The position numbers and the translations under genes were made by a program. A stretch of DNA of 64,000 nucleotides, from the NCBI GenBank assembly GCA_963764585.1, contig CAVXTB010000001.1, positions 186,001 to 250,000 of the forward strand. The letters run 5' to 3'. The notes below the pieces were generated by a model that saw only the letters and a list, made by a program, of their open reading frames with translations, was not told the origin of the DNA and searched no databases. The stretch comes from JAOPZW01 sp963764585. GTDB lineage: Bacteria > Actinomycetota > Thermoleophilia > Solirubrobacterales > Solirubrobacteraceae. Below, piece by piece: positions 26,408 to 35,240 of this stretch (its first letter is position 1; each line of letters starts with the position of its first letter).

Positions 26408-27841
26408 TCAGCCCAGGTGGGCCTGAAGGACCTTGGACGGCTCGCGGAACGTCGTCACGGGCGTCGCGGGGCTGTACGCGAAGCCCATCCGATCGAGGTA
26501 GCCGCTGCTGACGAGATCGAGGACGTCGTGGTCCTTGGCGCGGATGCCCCCGGGCGCCGTGCCCGGGCACGCCATCGAGACCACGTGCTCGGGTCGCGGC
26601 AGATCCGGCGGCTCGAGGCGCGGCTTGGACGCCCAGTCGAACGAGCGCCCGATGTTGCCCGCGTGGGCGTCGCGGCGCGTGAGCGGCTGCAGGCCGAAGC
26701 GGTACTCGATCAGCTTGAGGATCGACTCGAAGCCGTAGTCCGAATGGGCGACGTAGCCGCGGCGCACCCACGGCGACACCGCGATCGCGGGGATGCGGAA
26801 GCCCATCAGCCCGAAGTCCTTGTCGATGTCCGGGTCGTTGCGATCGTCGGGCACGCGCGGCGGCGCGACGTGGTCGAAGAAGCCGCCCCACTCGTCGTAG
26901 ACGATGAACAGCGCGCCGCGCTCCCACTGCGGCGACTCCATGAAGGCGTGCACGACGTCGGCCATGAACGCCTGCCCGGCGCGGACGTCGCCGTGGGGGT
27001 GCTCGTCGCCGGAGAGACCCGGGTCCTCGCCCGCGCTGCCGCCGTAGTTGGGGTCGACGTAGGAGACGTGCGGGAGCGTCCCGCTCGCCGCGCGCGCGTA
27101 GTACTCGGCGATCGGGCCCGACGCCGCCAGGCGCGACGCGCCCCACAGCGCGCTGATCGGCACGTCGTTGAAGAAGTAGCGGTTCGAGACGCCGGCGCGG
27201 TCGAGCGCGGCGAAGATCGTCGTGTCCGGGAACCCGGTCGTGTCCTCGGTCTGCGGCGGCAGGCTGTTGTCGACGTTGCCGTAGGACTGCGCCGCCCACA
27301 TGTACTCGCGATTGGGCAGGGTCGAGCCCATCAGCGAGCAGTGGAAGCGATCGAAAGTGGTGAATGCCTGCGCCGCGTGCCCGATGAAGCCGAGGTCGTC
27401 CTTGGCGTAGTAGGAGATCGCGAAGACGTCGTTGTCGCCCGAGCGCAGGAAGCCGTCGCAGCGCCCGCCGTTGAGCTGGGTGCGCCCGCCGGCCCACGAG
27501 TGGTCGGGGTCGGGATGGCCGCAGCCCTGCCAGTCGGGCGCCAGGCGCCGGGTGGCGAACGTCTGGCCGCCGGCGTCGGCGAACTGCAGCCCCGCCTGGT
27601 GGCCGTCGGCGCCGGGCAGCCACCCGAGGTAGTGGTCGAAGGAGCGGTTCTCCATCATCAGCACGACGAACGTGTCGATGGGCAGGTTGCGCGGCGAGGG
27701 CAGCTGCACGCGGCGCTGGGCGCGTGCCGCCTCGGCCACGAGGGTGTTGGCCGGGAGCGCCGTCGCCAGCGTGGCGGCGAGGCCTCCGGCAAGCGCGGTG
27801 CGCTGGAGGAATTCGCGTCGTCGGAGTGCCTCATCGTGCAT
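26408..27841 (-). CDS. Secreted phosphoesterase/phospholipase C-like protein (Tat substrate)
   Basis: 477 residues. The twin-arginine signal RRREFLQRTALAGGLA precedes a mature domain of the acid phosphatase/phospholipase C family with MMENRSFDHYLGWLPG, HSWAGGRTQLNGG, DPNYGG and YDEWGGFFDHVAPP, the metal- and phosphate-binding motifs. It probably hydrolyses phosphoesters or phospholipids outside the cell, after Tat export as a folded protein. The ATG has TACTCT 8 nt upstream, consistent with a leaderless mRNA. Its stop lies just upstream, in frame, of the antiporter gene. Confidence 0.88.
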   Translation of the reverse strand: MHDEALRRREFLQRTALAGGLAATLATALPANTLVAEAARAQRRVQLPSPRNLPIDTFVVLMMENRSFDHYLGWLPGADGHQAGLQFADAGGQTFATRRLAPDWQGCGHPDPDHSWAGGRTQLNGGRCDGFLRSGDNDVFAISYYAKDDLGFIGHAAQAFTTFDRFHCSLMGSTLPNREYMWAAQSYGNVDNSLPPQTEDTTGFPDTTIFAALDRAGVSNRYFFNDVPISALWGASRLAASGPIAEYYARAASGTLPHVSYVDPNYGGSAGEDPGLSGDEHPHGDVRAGQAFMADVVHAFMESPQWERGALFIVYDEWGGFFDHVAPPRVPDDRNDPDIDKDFGLMGFRIPAIAVSPWVRRGYVAHSDYGFESILKLIEYRFGLQPLTRRDAHAGNIGRSFDWASKPRLEPPDLPRPEHVVSMACPGTAPGGIRAKDHDVLDLVSSGYLDRMGFAYSPATPVTTFREPSKVLQAHLG

Positions 27842-27893
27842 AGCACCGGAGAGTAGAGCGATGAGGCTCTCCCGCGTTGCGGTTCCGTGAAGC

Positions 27894-27906
27894 GAGAACC
27901 GTTCTC
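27894..27906. promoter_or_regulatory. Fur/Zur-like operator ahead of the Fur-family gene
   Basis: GAGAACCGTTCTC is a perfect 6-1-6 inverted repeat located 20 nt before the Fur-family ATG and 6 bp upstream of its putative -10 TACCAT (27912-27917). A closely related palindrome, AAGAATCGTTCTT, lies before the zinc-type ABC transporter at 35241-35253. The pairing suggests autoregulation and transporter control by the same regulator. Confidence 0.6.
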
Positions 27907-27925
27907 ATCGGTACCATCGTGGGCG

Positions 27926-28357
27926 ATGCTCTCGTGGGCCGATCACGCCGACCGCCGCCTCACCGACGCGGGCTTCCGCCGCGGCGGCGCGCGCGCCGCG
28001 ATCATCGGCCTGCTCGACCGCCAAGCGTGCGCGCTCAGCGCCTACGAGATCGAGGACGCCCTGCGCGAGGGCGGCCGCGGCGTCGCGCGCGCCTCGGTGT
28101 ACCGCGTGCTCGACGAGCTCGTCGGCCTCGGGCTCGTGACCCGCGTCGACGTCGGCCAGGGCACGACGCGCTACGAGGCCGCGCGCCCCGACGGCCACCA
28201 CCATCACCACATGGTCTGCGACCGCTGCGGCGACGTGCAGCCCTTCGCCGACGAGGACCTCGAGCGCGCGATCGACCGCCTCGCCGCGCGCGTCGCCTTC
28301 GACGTCGCCGAGCACGAGATCGTCCTGCACGGCGAGTGCGCGCAATGCCGGAACTGA
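27926..28357 (+). CDS. zur: Fur-family metal-responsive regulator, probably Zur
   Basis: 143 residues. The winged-helix part has ASVYRVLDELVGLGLVTRV, the DNA-recognition helix of Fur proteins; the C-terminal dimer domain carries HHHHHMVCDRCGD and CAQC, a Cys4 structural zinc site plus metal-sensing histidines. The ATG 27926 is preferred over 27887, since TACCAT sits 8 nt upstream and a palindromic operator just before that. The matching operator in front of the ABC zinc-type importer supports Zur rather than Fur or PerR; that subtype is inference. The gene overlaps the next one by 13 nt. Confidence 0.85.
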   Translation: MLSWADHADRRLTDAGFRRGGARAAIIGLLDRQACALSAYEIEDALREGGRGVARASVYRVLDELVGLGLVTRVDVGQGTTRYEAARPDGHHHHHMVCDRCGDVQPFADEDLERAIDRLAARVAFDVAEHEIVLHGECAQCRN

Positions 28358-28707
28358 CCGACGAGCGCGTGCAGACCTGGCTCGACGCCTACCTGGCGGC
28401 GTGGCGCAGCTACGACCGTGCCGCCATCGGTGCGCTCTTCAGCGACGACGTCAGCTACGCCTACCACCCCTACGACGAGCCCCTGCGCGGGCGCGAGGCG
28501 ATCGTGGCGAGCTGGCTGGAGGACCGCGACCCAGCCGGATCGTGGGAGGCCGCCTACGCGCCGCTCATACTCGACGGCGACCGCGCGATCGCCACCGGCG
28601 AGACGCGCTACACCAACGGGCGGACCTTCTCGAACCTGTTCGTGATGCGCTTCGACGGCGACGGCCGCTGCCGCGAGTTCGTCGAGTGGTTCATCGAGCA
28701 CCCGTGA
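28345..28707 (+). CDS. SnoaL-like/NTF2-fold protein
   Basis: 120 residues with the NTF2-like pattern: WLDAYLAAWRSYDRAAIGALFSDDV at the start (helix pair and first strand), then PLRGREAIVASW and FSNLFVMRFDGDGRCREFVEW. This fold hosts isomerases, cyclases and many ligand-binding proteins; no catalytic assignment is possible. It starts inside the last codons of the zur gene (13-nt overlap), so it is co-translated with it. Its end overlaps the convergent flavoprotein gene by 17 nt. Confidence 0.8.
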   Translation: MPELTDERVQTWLDAYLAAWRSYDRAAIGALFSDDVSYAYHPYDEPLRGREAIVASWLEDRDPAGSWEAAYAPLILDGDRAIATGETRYTNGRTFSNLFVMRFDGDGRCREFVEWFIEHP

Positions 28708-30148
28708 GCTCGTAGGCGCCGCCGTCGACGCTCGCCGTGCGCCGCCGGTAGGTGCTCCACAGCCACGGCCACTGGTTGGGGTCGTTGCCGTTCTCGTCGA
28801 CGTACCAGTTGGTGCAGCCGCTGTGCCAGACCGTCTCCGCCAGCGCCTCGCGAAGCTCGCGGTCGAAGGCCTCGGCGGCCTCGCGGCGCACCTCGATGCT
28901 GCGCGCCCCGGCGCGGTCGAGCTCGGCGAGGGCGGCCAGGACGTGGCCCATCCCCGCCTCGATCGTGAAGATGACCGAGCCGCTGCCGCCGTTGGTGTGC
29001 GGCCCGTAGAGCAGGAACATGTTCGGGAAGCCGGGGACGCTCATCCCGAGGTAGGCACGGGCGGTCGGCGACCACTCCTCGGCCAGCGTCCGCCCGCCGG
29101 CGCCGACGACCTCCATCGGCGCGACGAAGCCATGCGTCTTGAAGCCCGTGGCGAGGACGAGGACGTCGGCGGGGCGCTCGCGGCCGTCCTCGGTGCGCAG
29201 GCCGGCCGGCGTGACCTCGGCGACGCGGTCGGCGACGAGCTCGACGTTCGGCCGCGTGAGCGTCGGATACCAGTCGTCGGTGAGCATGATCCGCTTGCAC
29301 CCCACCTCGTCGTGCGGCGTGACCTTGCGGCGCAGCTCGGGGTCGTCGATCGCCTTGCTGATCTGCCAGCGCGCGATCGCGCGGAAGCCGGGCAACAGCC
29401 AGCGCTTGCCGGTCAGCGCGGCGGTCCCGACCTCGAAGAAGTAGAAGAGCGCCGCGCGGTCGAGGCGCTGCAGCGCGGGGAAGCGCTCGAACAGGCGCTG
29501 GGCGCGCTCGCTGTAGGCGAAGTCCATCTTCGGGATCGTCCAGCCGGGCGAGCGCTGGTAGACGTCGATGTGCTCGACGATCGGCTGGATCGAGGGCACG
29601 ACCTGGATCGCGCTGCAGCCCGTCCCGACGACGGCGACGCGGCGCCCAGCGAGGTCGACGTCGTGGCGCCACTCGGCGGTGTGGAAGGTCGGCCCCTCGA
29701 AGCTGTCCAGGCCCGGGATCGCCGGGATGCTCGGCACCGAGAGCTGGCCGCACGCGGTGAGCAGGACGTCGGCCTCGTGGGTGCCGCCGGACGTCTGCAG
29801 CACCCAGCGCTCGCCGTTCCAGCGCGCGCTCTGGACCTCGGTGCTCGTCCGGATGCGATCGAGGATGCCGTGGTCTCGCGCGACCTCCTCGAGGTAGGCC
29901 TGGATCTCGGCCTGGGGCGAGTAGCGCCGCGACCAGCGCGGGTTGGGCGCGAACGAGAACTCGTAGAGGTGCGACGGGACGTCGCACGCCGCGCCCGGGT
30001 AGGTGTTGTGGTGCCAGACGCCACCGATGCGCTCGCCACGCTCGAAGACGGTGACGTCGCGATAGCCGGACCGGCTCAGGATCGCGGCGGCGCCGAGGCC
30101 GCCGAAGCCGCCACCGACGACGGCGATCGAGTGTTGGAGCGGGCTCAC
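28691..30148 (-). CDS. Flavin-containing (Baeyer-Villiger-type) monooxygenase
   Basis: 485 residues. Two Rossmann motifs are visible, GGGFGGLGAAAIL near residue 12 for FAD and GTGCSAIQVVPSI near 170 for NADPH. Between them FEGPTFHTAEW matches the FxGxxxHxxxW fingerprint of Baeyer-Villiger monooxygenases. It should insert oxygen into ketones or oxidise heteroatoms; the substrate is unknown. The GTG start is 7 nt after TAAGCT, consistent with a leaderless transcript. A strong palindromic terminator of the upstream RTX-like gene lies just before it. Confidence 0.9.
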   Translation of the reverse strand: MSPLQHSIAVVGGGFGGLGAAAILSRSGYRDVTVFERGERIGGVWHHNTYPGAACDVPSHLYEFSFAPNPRWSRRYSPQAEIQAYLEEVARDHGILDRIRTSTEVQSARWNGERWVLQTSGGTHEADVLLTACGQLSVPSIPAIPGLDSFEGPTFHTAEWRHDVDLAGRRVAVVGTGCSAIQVVPSIQPIVEHIDVYQRSPGWTIPKMDFAYSERAQRLFERFPALQRLDRAALFYFFEVGTAALTGKRWLLPGFRAIARWQISKAIDDPELRRKVTPHDEVGCKRIMLTDDWYPTLTRPNVELVADRVAEVTPAGLRTEDGRERPADVLVLATGFKTHGFVAPMEVVGAGGRTLAEEWSPTARAYLGMSVPGFPNMFLLYGPHTNGGSGSVIFTIEAGMGHVLAALAELDRAGARSIEVRREAAEAFDRELREALAETVWHSGCTNWYVDENGNDPNQWPWLWSTYRRRTASVDGGAYELTGAR

Positions 30149-30167
30149 TCGCAGCAGCTTAGTTGCG

Positions 30168-30197
30168 GTCGGGGGCCCTGCGCGCAGGGCCCCCGAC
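30168..30197. terminator. 30-bp perfect palindrome, probable terminator
   Basis: The arms GTCGGGGGCCCTGCG and CGCAGGGCCCCCGAC are perfectly complementary with no spacer bases. It lies 10 bp beyond the stop of the minus-strand RTX-like gene and before the flavoprotein promoter, so it probably terminates the RTX transcript. No T-run follows, as is common in high-GC actinobacteria. Confidence 0.7.
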
Positions 30198-30207
30198 GCG
30201 GTTGCCG

Positions 30208-31926
30208 TTACTGGATGACGGTGTTGCTGCCCGGGCCGCCGTCGAGCGTGTCGGTGCCCGGGCCGCCGATGAGCACGTCGTCGCCGGCCGCGCCGCGCAG
30301 CGTGTCGGCACCCGCGCCGCCGATGAGGATGTCGTCGCCGTCGCCGCCGTCGGCGGTGAGCGCGATCGCGTCGGCGGCGAGGCCCGACGCCTCGACGACG
30401 TCGTCGCCGCCGAGCGCGTTGATGGCCAGCGTGTCGCTGGCGGCCTCGGCGCGCGTGATGCGCACCGCCGCGGCGAGCCCCTGCACGCTCACGTTGCCGC
30501 CCGAGCCGTTGGCCACGATCGCGTCGTCGCCGTTGGTGGCGTTGAGGACGACCTGGTCGGGCTGGCCGTCGGTCGCCAGGTCGCCGTTGATGGCGGTCAC
30601 GTCGGTGCCGGTGAGGTCGTCCACCGTCAGCACGTCGGCGCCGCCAAGGGCGTTGGCATCGATGTGCTCGACGTTGTCGAGGTCCATGACGATGTTGCCG
30701 ACGTTGCGCGTGAAGCGCACGCGCTGGCCGTTGGCCGAGGCCTCGAACAGCTCGTTGACGCCGCTGCCGTTGAAGGTCATCGCGTCAGTGCCGTCCTGGC
30801 CCTCGACGATGTCGCTGCCGTCGCCGGGGTCCCAGGTGAAGACGTCGTCGCCGGCACCCATGAGGGCCAGGTCGTTGCCCTGGTTGCCGTCGATCGCGTC
30901 GTTGCCGTCGCCGCCGAGCTGGCGGTCCACGCCGGCGCTGCCGAGCAGCGTGTCGTTGCCGGCGCCGCCGTCCTCGGTCAGCTGCAGCGTGCTCGCGGCG
31001 AGCGTCCCGGCCGCGATGCGGTCGGTGCCGCCCAGCGCGTTGATGGTCAGCGCGTCGTTCGCCGGCTCGGCGCCGGTGACGTTGAGCGTCGCGGCCAGGC
31101 CGGTGACGGTCGCGCTGCCGGCAGCGCCGGAGGCGGTGATGGCATCGTCGGCGTTGGTCGCGTTGACGACCAGGTGATCGGTCGCGCCGTCAGTGGCCAG
31201 GTCGCTGTTGACGGTTCGCACGTCGGTCGCGGCGAGATCGTCGACCTGCAGGTTGTCGGCGCCGCCCTTCGCGGCGAGGTCGACCTGCTCGACGCCGTCG
31301 AGGTCCATGACGATGGTGCCGACGTTGCGCGTGAAGCGCGCACGGGCGCCGTTGGCCGACAGCTCGAAGCTCTCGTTCACGCCACTGCCGTTGAAGGTCA
31401 TCGCGTCACGCCCGCCGCGGCCCTCGACGACGTCGCTGCCGTCGCCCGGATCCCAGATGAAGCGATCGTCGCCGGCGCCGAGGTCGGCACGGTCGTTGCC
31501 GCCGTTGCCGTCGATGGTGTCCGCCCCACGGCCGCCGATCAGCTTCTCGGCGCCGGCGCCGCCCAGCAGCGTGTCCTTGCCGCCTGCGCCGTCGATCGTC
31601 GTCGGGATCGTGGTGGTGAAGGCGCCGTTGGCGTCGTCGATGCGGACCTGGTCGTCGCCACCGCGCGCGTTGACGCGGATGCGGGCGACCCGGTTGCGCG
31701 CGACGCTGAAGTCGGCGCTGCCGTCGTCGCCGACGTCGACGTCGAGCGTGTCGGGCGCCCCGGAGTGCAGGCGCAGTGCGAGCTTGTCGCTCTTCCCGCT
31801 GCCCTTGACGGTCAGCGTCTTGTGCTTGACCTTGATCGACGGGGCCGCGTTCGCCTGCGCGGCCGTGACGGCGAGGAGCGCGGCGGCGAGCGCGCCGCCG
31901 GCGAGACGTGCTGAAAACGAGTTCAT
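30208..31926 (-). CDS. Secreted calcium-binding (RTX-like repeat) protein with internal duplication
   Basis: 572 residues. An N-terminal signal peptide (LAGGALAAALLAVTAAQANA) precedes acidic glycine-rich nonapeptide-like repeats such as GGAGADTLRG and GGDGDDILIG that bind Ca2+ in hemolysin-type proteins. A module of about 150 residues occurs twice: DPGDGSDVVEGRGG...NALGG and DPGDGSDIVEGQDG...NALGG, with long identical runs such as AMTFNGSGVNE. It likely folds outside the cell on calcium binding; function is unknown. No type I secretion genes are nearby, and the signal peptide suggests Sec export. Confidence 0.85.
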   Translation of the reverse strand: MNSFSARLAGGALAAALLAVTAAQANAAPSIKVKHKTLTVKGSGKSDKLALRLHSGAPDTLDVDVGDDGSADFSVARNRVARIRVNARGGDDQVRIDDANGAFTTTIPTTIDGAGGKDTLLGGAGAEKLIGGRGADTIDGNGGNDRADLGAGDDRFIWDPGDGSDVVEGRGGRDAMTFNGSGVNESFELSANGARARFTRNVGTIVMDLDGVEQVDLAAKGGADNLQVDDLAATDVRTVNSDLATDGATDHLVVNATNADDAITASGAAGSATVTGLAATLNVTGAEPANDALTINALGGTDRIAAGTLAASTLQLTEDGGAGNDTLLGSAGVDRQLGGDGNDAIDGNQGNDLALMGAGDDVFTWDPGDGSDIVEGQDGTDAMTFNGSGVNELFEASANGQRVRFTRNVGNIVMDLDNVEHIDANALGGADVLTVDDLTGTDVTAINGDLATDGQPDQVVLNATNGDDAIVANGSGGNVSVQGLAAAVRITRAEAASDTLAINALGGDDVVEASGLAADAIALTADGGDGDDILIGGAGADTLRGAAGDDVLIGGPGTDTLDGGPGSNTVIQ

Positions 31927-31976
31927 GGCCCGGAGGACGCCACCGCCGAGGCCATCCTCTCTGTGACATCCGTCGC

Positions 31977-32783
31977 TTACGCGCGCGCGGCAGCGCCGGC
32001 GACGAGGTAGGCGCCGACGAGCACCGCCGCGATCGACGCGCCGGCGGCCGTGCCGGCGTAGTAGGAGAGGTACAGGCCGCCGAGCCCGGCGACCACGGCG
32101 ATGGCGGCGGAGGCGAGCATCATCGGGCCCATCCGCCGCGCCACGTGCCGCGCGGCCGCCGCGGGCGCGACGAGGACGGCGACGACGAGCAGGTTGCCGA
32201 GGCCCTGCACCGCAACGAGCAGCGCGAGCGCGACGAGCGCGAGCAGCGCGACGTCGACGACGACCGGGCGCACGCCGAGGCCCGGCGCGCTGAGCCGATC
32301 GAAGCCGACGGCGAGCAGCCGGCCGTGCAGCAGCGCGAGCGCGGCGAGCACCACCGCGGCGAGCGCGGCGGCCAGCGCGAGGTCGGTGTCCGAGACGCCG
32401 AGCACGTCGCCGAAGAGCAGGCTCTGCAGGCCCGGCGGCGACGATGGCGACAGGGCCAGCAGCGCGCCGGCGCCGAACAGCGTGGTCACGACGACGGCGA
32501 CCGCGGTGTCGCGCCCGATGGCCGGCACCTGGCCGGCCGCGGCGACGGCGACCGCGGCGACGAGCAGCCCGCCCGCGCCGCCGAGCAGCAGCGGCAGGCC
32601 GGTCAGCGCCGCGATGACGAGCCCGGGGAGCAGCGCGTGAGCCAGCGACTCGGCGCTGTAGGACAGCTCGTAGAAGACGATCCAGCACCCGAGCGCCCCG
32701 CCGGTCACCCCGAGCAGGGCGACCTCGACGAGCGCGCGGCGCCCGACGGGGTCGGTCCATGGCTCGGCGAGGGCGTGGAGCAT
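31977..32783 (-). CDS. znuB: Zinc/manganese-type ABC transporter permease
   Basis: 268 residues, almost entirely hydrophobic, with about eight helices. It fits the ABC-3 (ZnuB/MntB) permease family: ALGCWIVFYELSYSAESLAHALLPGLV near the N-terminus and VAVQGLGNLLVVAVLVAPAAAARHVARR near residue 205-230. It is the last gene of a three-gene operon and its ATG overlaps the ATPase stop (ATGA). The operon contains a second permease as part of a fusion protein, so the channel may be a heterodimer. Metal choice (Zn2+ or Mn2+) is inferred from the operator and neighbours. Confidence 0.88.
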   Translation of the reverse strand: MLHALAEPWTDPVGRRALVEVALLGVTGGALGCWIVFYELSYSAESLAHALLPGLVIAALTGLPLLLGGAGGLLVAAVAVAAAGQVPAIGRDTAVAVVVTTLFGAGALLALSPSSPPGLQSLLFGDVLGVSDTDLALAAALAAVVLAALALLHGRLLAVGFDRLSAPGLGVRPVVVDVALLALVALALLVAVQGLGNLLVVAVLVAPAAAARHVARRMGPMMLASAAIAVVAGLGGLYLSYYAGTAAGASIAAVLVGAYLVAGAAARA

Positions 32784-33517
32784 CAGTGGTGGTGAGGTGG
32801 AAGGACGCCGTGGCCGTGATCGCCGGGGATCTCGACGATCTCGCCGCCGTAGGTCGCCTCGAGCACGGCGCGGTCGAGCGTCGCCTCGGGCGGCCCGTAG
32901 GCGACCTGCTGGCCGTTGAGGCACAGCACGCGATCCCAGCCGCGCGCCTGCTCGACGTCGTGGGTGGCGATCATCACGCCGCGCCCGCCGGCCGCCAGCT
33001 CGGCCAGCAGCGCCTCGAGGCGCTCGACGCTCGGCGTGTCCAGGCCCGTGAACGGCTCGTCGAGCAGGATCACGGGCGCGTCCTGCACGAGCGCGCGGGC
33101 CACGAGCACGCGCTGGCGCTGACCCCCGGAGAGATCGCCGAACGTCGCGCCGTGGAGGTCGTCGAGCCCGACCGCCTTCAGCGCGGCGCGCGCGGCGCGG
33201 CGCTCGGCGCGCCCCGGCCGATGCCACCACGGCAGCGTCGAGATCGAGCCCATCAGGGCGACGTCGAGCGCGCTGACCGGGAAGTCCAGGCGCGAGCGCT
33301 CGGTCTGCGGGACGACGCCGAAGCGCGGCGGCGCCTGCAGCGTGCCGGCCATCGGCGCAAGCTCGCCGAGCAGAGTGCGGTACAGCGTCGTCTTGCCGCC
33401 GCCGTTGGGGCCGAGCACACCGAGGCGCTCGCCGGCGCGCAGCTCGAACGAGACGCCGGTGAGCACGGGCCCGGCGCCGTAGCCGGCGGCCAGGCCGTCG
33501 GCGCGGACGAGGGTCAC
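32783..33517 (-). CDS. znuC: Zinc/manganese-type ABC transporter ATPase
   Basis: 244 residues with Walker A GPNGGGKTT, the ABC signature LSGGQRQR, Walker B VILLDEPFTGLD and the H-loop ATHD. Its C-terminal tail is His-rich (GDHGHGVLPPHHH), a common trait of zinc transporter ATPases. GTG 33517 is chosen because it overlaps the stop of the upstream fusion gene by 4 nt (GTGA); ATG 33535 would add six residues. It powers the import complex formed by the two permease units. Confidence 0.9.
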   Translation of the reverse strand: MTLVRADGLAAGYGAGPVLTGVSFELRAGERLGVLGPNGGGKTTLYRTLLGELAPMAGTLQAPPRFGVVPQTERSRLDFPVSALDVALMGSISTLPWWHRPGRAERRAARAALKAVGLDDLHGATFGDLSGGQRQRVLVARALVQDAPVILLDEPFTGLDTPSVERLEALLAELAAGGRGVMIATHDVEQARGWDRVLCLNGQQVAYGPPEATLDRAVLEATYGGEIVEIPGDHGHGVLPPHHH

Positions 33518-35217
33518 AGGCCCGCGATCGCGCATCGCTGCGCTCCGCCGGTGAAGCCGCGCACCATCGCATCGGCGTTGGCCTGCTCCATCGTCAGGTA
33601 CGTCGCGCCGCTCGAGCCCTTGGGCCCGAGCGTGTCGCCGTAGAGCGTGAGGTCGCTGACGGCCCCGGTCTGGCGGGCGATCGCCTGCGCGAGCTTGGCG
33701 TTGATCGAGCTCTCGGGGAAGACCGCCTTGACGTGCTCGCGCCGGATCTGGCGCGTGAGCGTCGCGACGTCGCCCGCCGACGGCTGGGCCTGCGTCGTCT
33801 GCGAGGGGATCACGGCGCCGACGACGGCGATCCCGTAGCGCCCGGCGAAGTAGCCGAACGCGTCGTGGTCGGTGACCAGCCTGCGCGCGCCCGCGGGGAC
33901 GCGCCGGATGCACGTCGCGATCCCGCGATCGAGCGCGCGCAGCTTCGCCAGGTAGGCGTCGGCGTTGCGCGCGTAGACGTCCCGGGCACCCGGGTTGGCC
34001 CTGGTCATCGCGGCTTCGATGGCGGTCACGGCGGCCTGCGCGTTGCGGGGGTCGTGCCACCAGTGCGGGTCGTCGTCGCGTTTCACCGGCACGCGCGCGC
34101 CGAGGTCGACGATCGTCGCGTCGCTGCCGGCCTGGTCGAGGACGTTGCCCATCCAGTGGTCGAGGCCGTCGCCGCTCTCGAGCACGACCGCCGCGTCCGC
34201 GGTCGAGAGGACGTCGTAGGGGCGCGGCTCGTAGTCGTGGGGATCGGTGTTGGGCTTGAGCAGCTGCACGACCTTGGCGCGATCGCCGCCGACGGCGCGC
34301 GCGAAGTCGCCGATCTGCGTCGTCGTGGCGACGACCTTGATCTGGCCGGGCCCGGCGGGGCCGGTGTCGGCGCCGCAGCCGGCGAGCAGCAGCGCCGCGG
34401 CGGCCGCCGGCACGAGCAGCGTGCGCCGCAGCGCGACGAGCGCGAACACGCCGCCGGCGAGCACGGCGATCGCCGGGCCGGGTGGCGCGTTGAGCTGCAC
34501 CGACAGCCACAGGCCCGCCACCCCCTCGACGGCAACGAGCGCGACGGTGGCCAGCTGCCACCTGCGCAACCGCGTGCAGACCAGGCGGGTCGTCGCCGCG
34601 GGCACGACGAGCAGCGCGGTGGCCAGCAGCGCGCCAAGGGTCGAGAGCGCGGCCACAGCCACGAGCGCGACGAGGGCGAGCAGCACGGTGTCGGGCAGGG
34701 CCGAGCGCGCGCCGAGCGCGCGCGCCGCGGAGGGATCGAAGCCGGTGGCCAGCCAGCGCTGCTCGAGCACCACCGCACCGAGCACGACGACCGCCGCGGC
34801 GACGGCCGCGAAGACGACGTCGCCGTTGTCGACGAGCAGCAGGCTGCCGAACAGCAGCGTCTCGACGCCGCTGCCGGAGTGGAAGACGTCGCTGGCGAGG
34901 ATGACCCCGAGCGCGAGCGCCGCGACGAGCACCAGCGCGGTGAGCGTGTCGTAGCGGTCGTGAGCGCCCTCGCGCCGCGCGAGGATCCCGACGGCGACGG
35001 CCACGAGCGCTGCGCTCGCGCCGGCTCCGAGCAGCGCGGAGAACCCGAGCCCGGCGGCGAGCACGAGGCCCGGGAACGCCGCCGTCCCGACGGCGTGCGC
35101 GTAGAAGGCCAGCCCCCGCAGCACGATCCACGTGCCGATGAGCCCGCCCGCGACGGCGAGCATGAGCACCTCGACGATGCCGCGCTGTACGAAGGGAAGC
35201 TGGAAGGGGTCGAGCAT
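33514..35217 (-). CDS. Fused ABC permease and metal-binding lipoprotein (ZnuB-ZnuA in one chain)
   Basis: 567 residues in one uninterrupted frame. Residues about 1-270 form an ABC-3 type permease with about eight helices (GGLIGTWIVLRGLAFYAHAV, LGALLATALLVVPAATTRLV). A second membrane-like segment then ends in LLLAGC, a lipobox, followed by a ZnuA/MntC-type binding protein with KVVATTTQIGDFARAVGGD, NTDPHDYEPRPYD, the metal His in DHDAFGYFAGRYG, and FPESSINAKLA. A separate binding protein is the usual form. The internal lipobox could be cleaved to release a lipoprotein, or the domain may stay tethered to the permease. The ATG at 35217 lies 24 bp from the candidate operator. Confidence 0.87.
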   Translation of the reverse strand: MLDPFQLPFVQRGIVEVLMLAVAGGLIGTWIVLRGLAFYAHAVGTAAFPGLVLAAGLGFSALLGAGASAALVAVAVGILARREGAHDRYDTLTALVLVAALALGVILASDVFHSGSGVETLLFGSLLLVDNGDVVFAAVAAAVVVLGAVVLEQRWLATGFDPSAARALGARSALPDTVLLALVALVAVAALSTLGALLATALLVVPAATTRLVCTRLRRWQLATVALVAVEGVAGLWLSVQLNAPPGPAIAVLAGGVFALVALRRTLLVPAAAAALLLAGCGADTGPAGPGQIKVVATTTQIGDFARAVGGDRAKVVQLLKPNTDPHDYEPRPYDVLSTADAAVVLESGDGLDHWMGNVLDQAGSDATIVDLGARVPVKRDDDPHWWHDPRNAQAAVTAIEAAMTRANPGARDVYARNADAYLAKLRALDRGIATCIRRVPAGARRLVTDHDAFGYFAGRYGIAVVGAVIPSQTTQAQPSAGDVATLTRQIRREHVKAVFPESSINAKLAQAIARQTGAVSDLTLYGDTLGPKGSSGATYLTMEQANADAMVRGFTGGAQRCAIAGL

Positions 35218-35240
35218 CTCGGGCGGGAGGTTACAGGAAT

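Noticed and set aside
22688..27856. A 1722-residue open frame on the plus strand
   Set aside because: It is the antisense shadow of real minus-strand genes (VOC, HEPN-like, antiporter, phosphoesterase), rich in R/A/G/H with no domain; high GC keeps it open.
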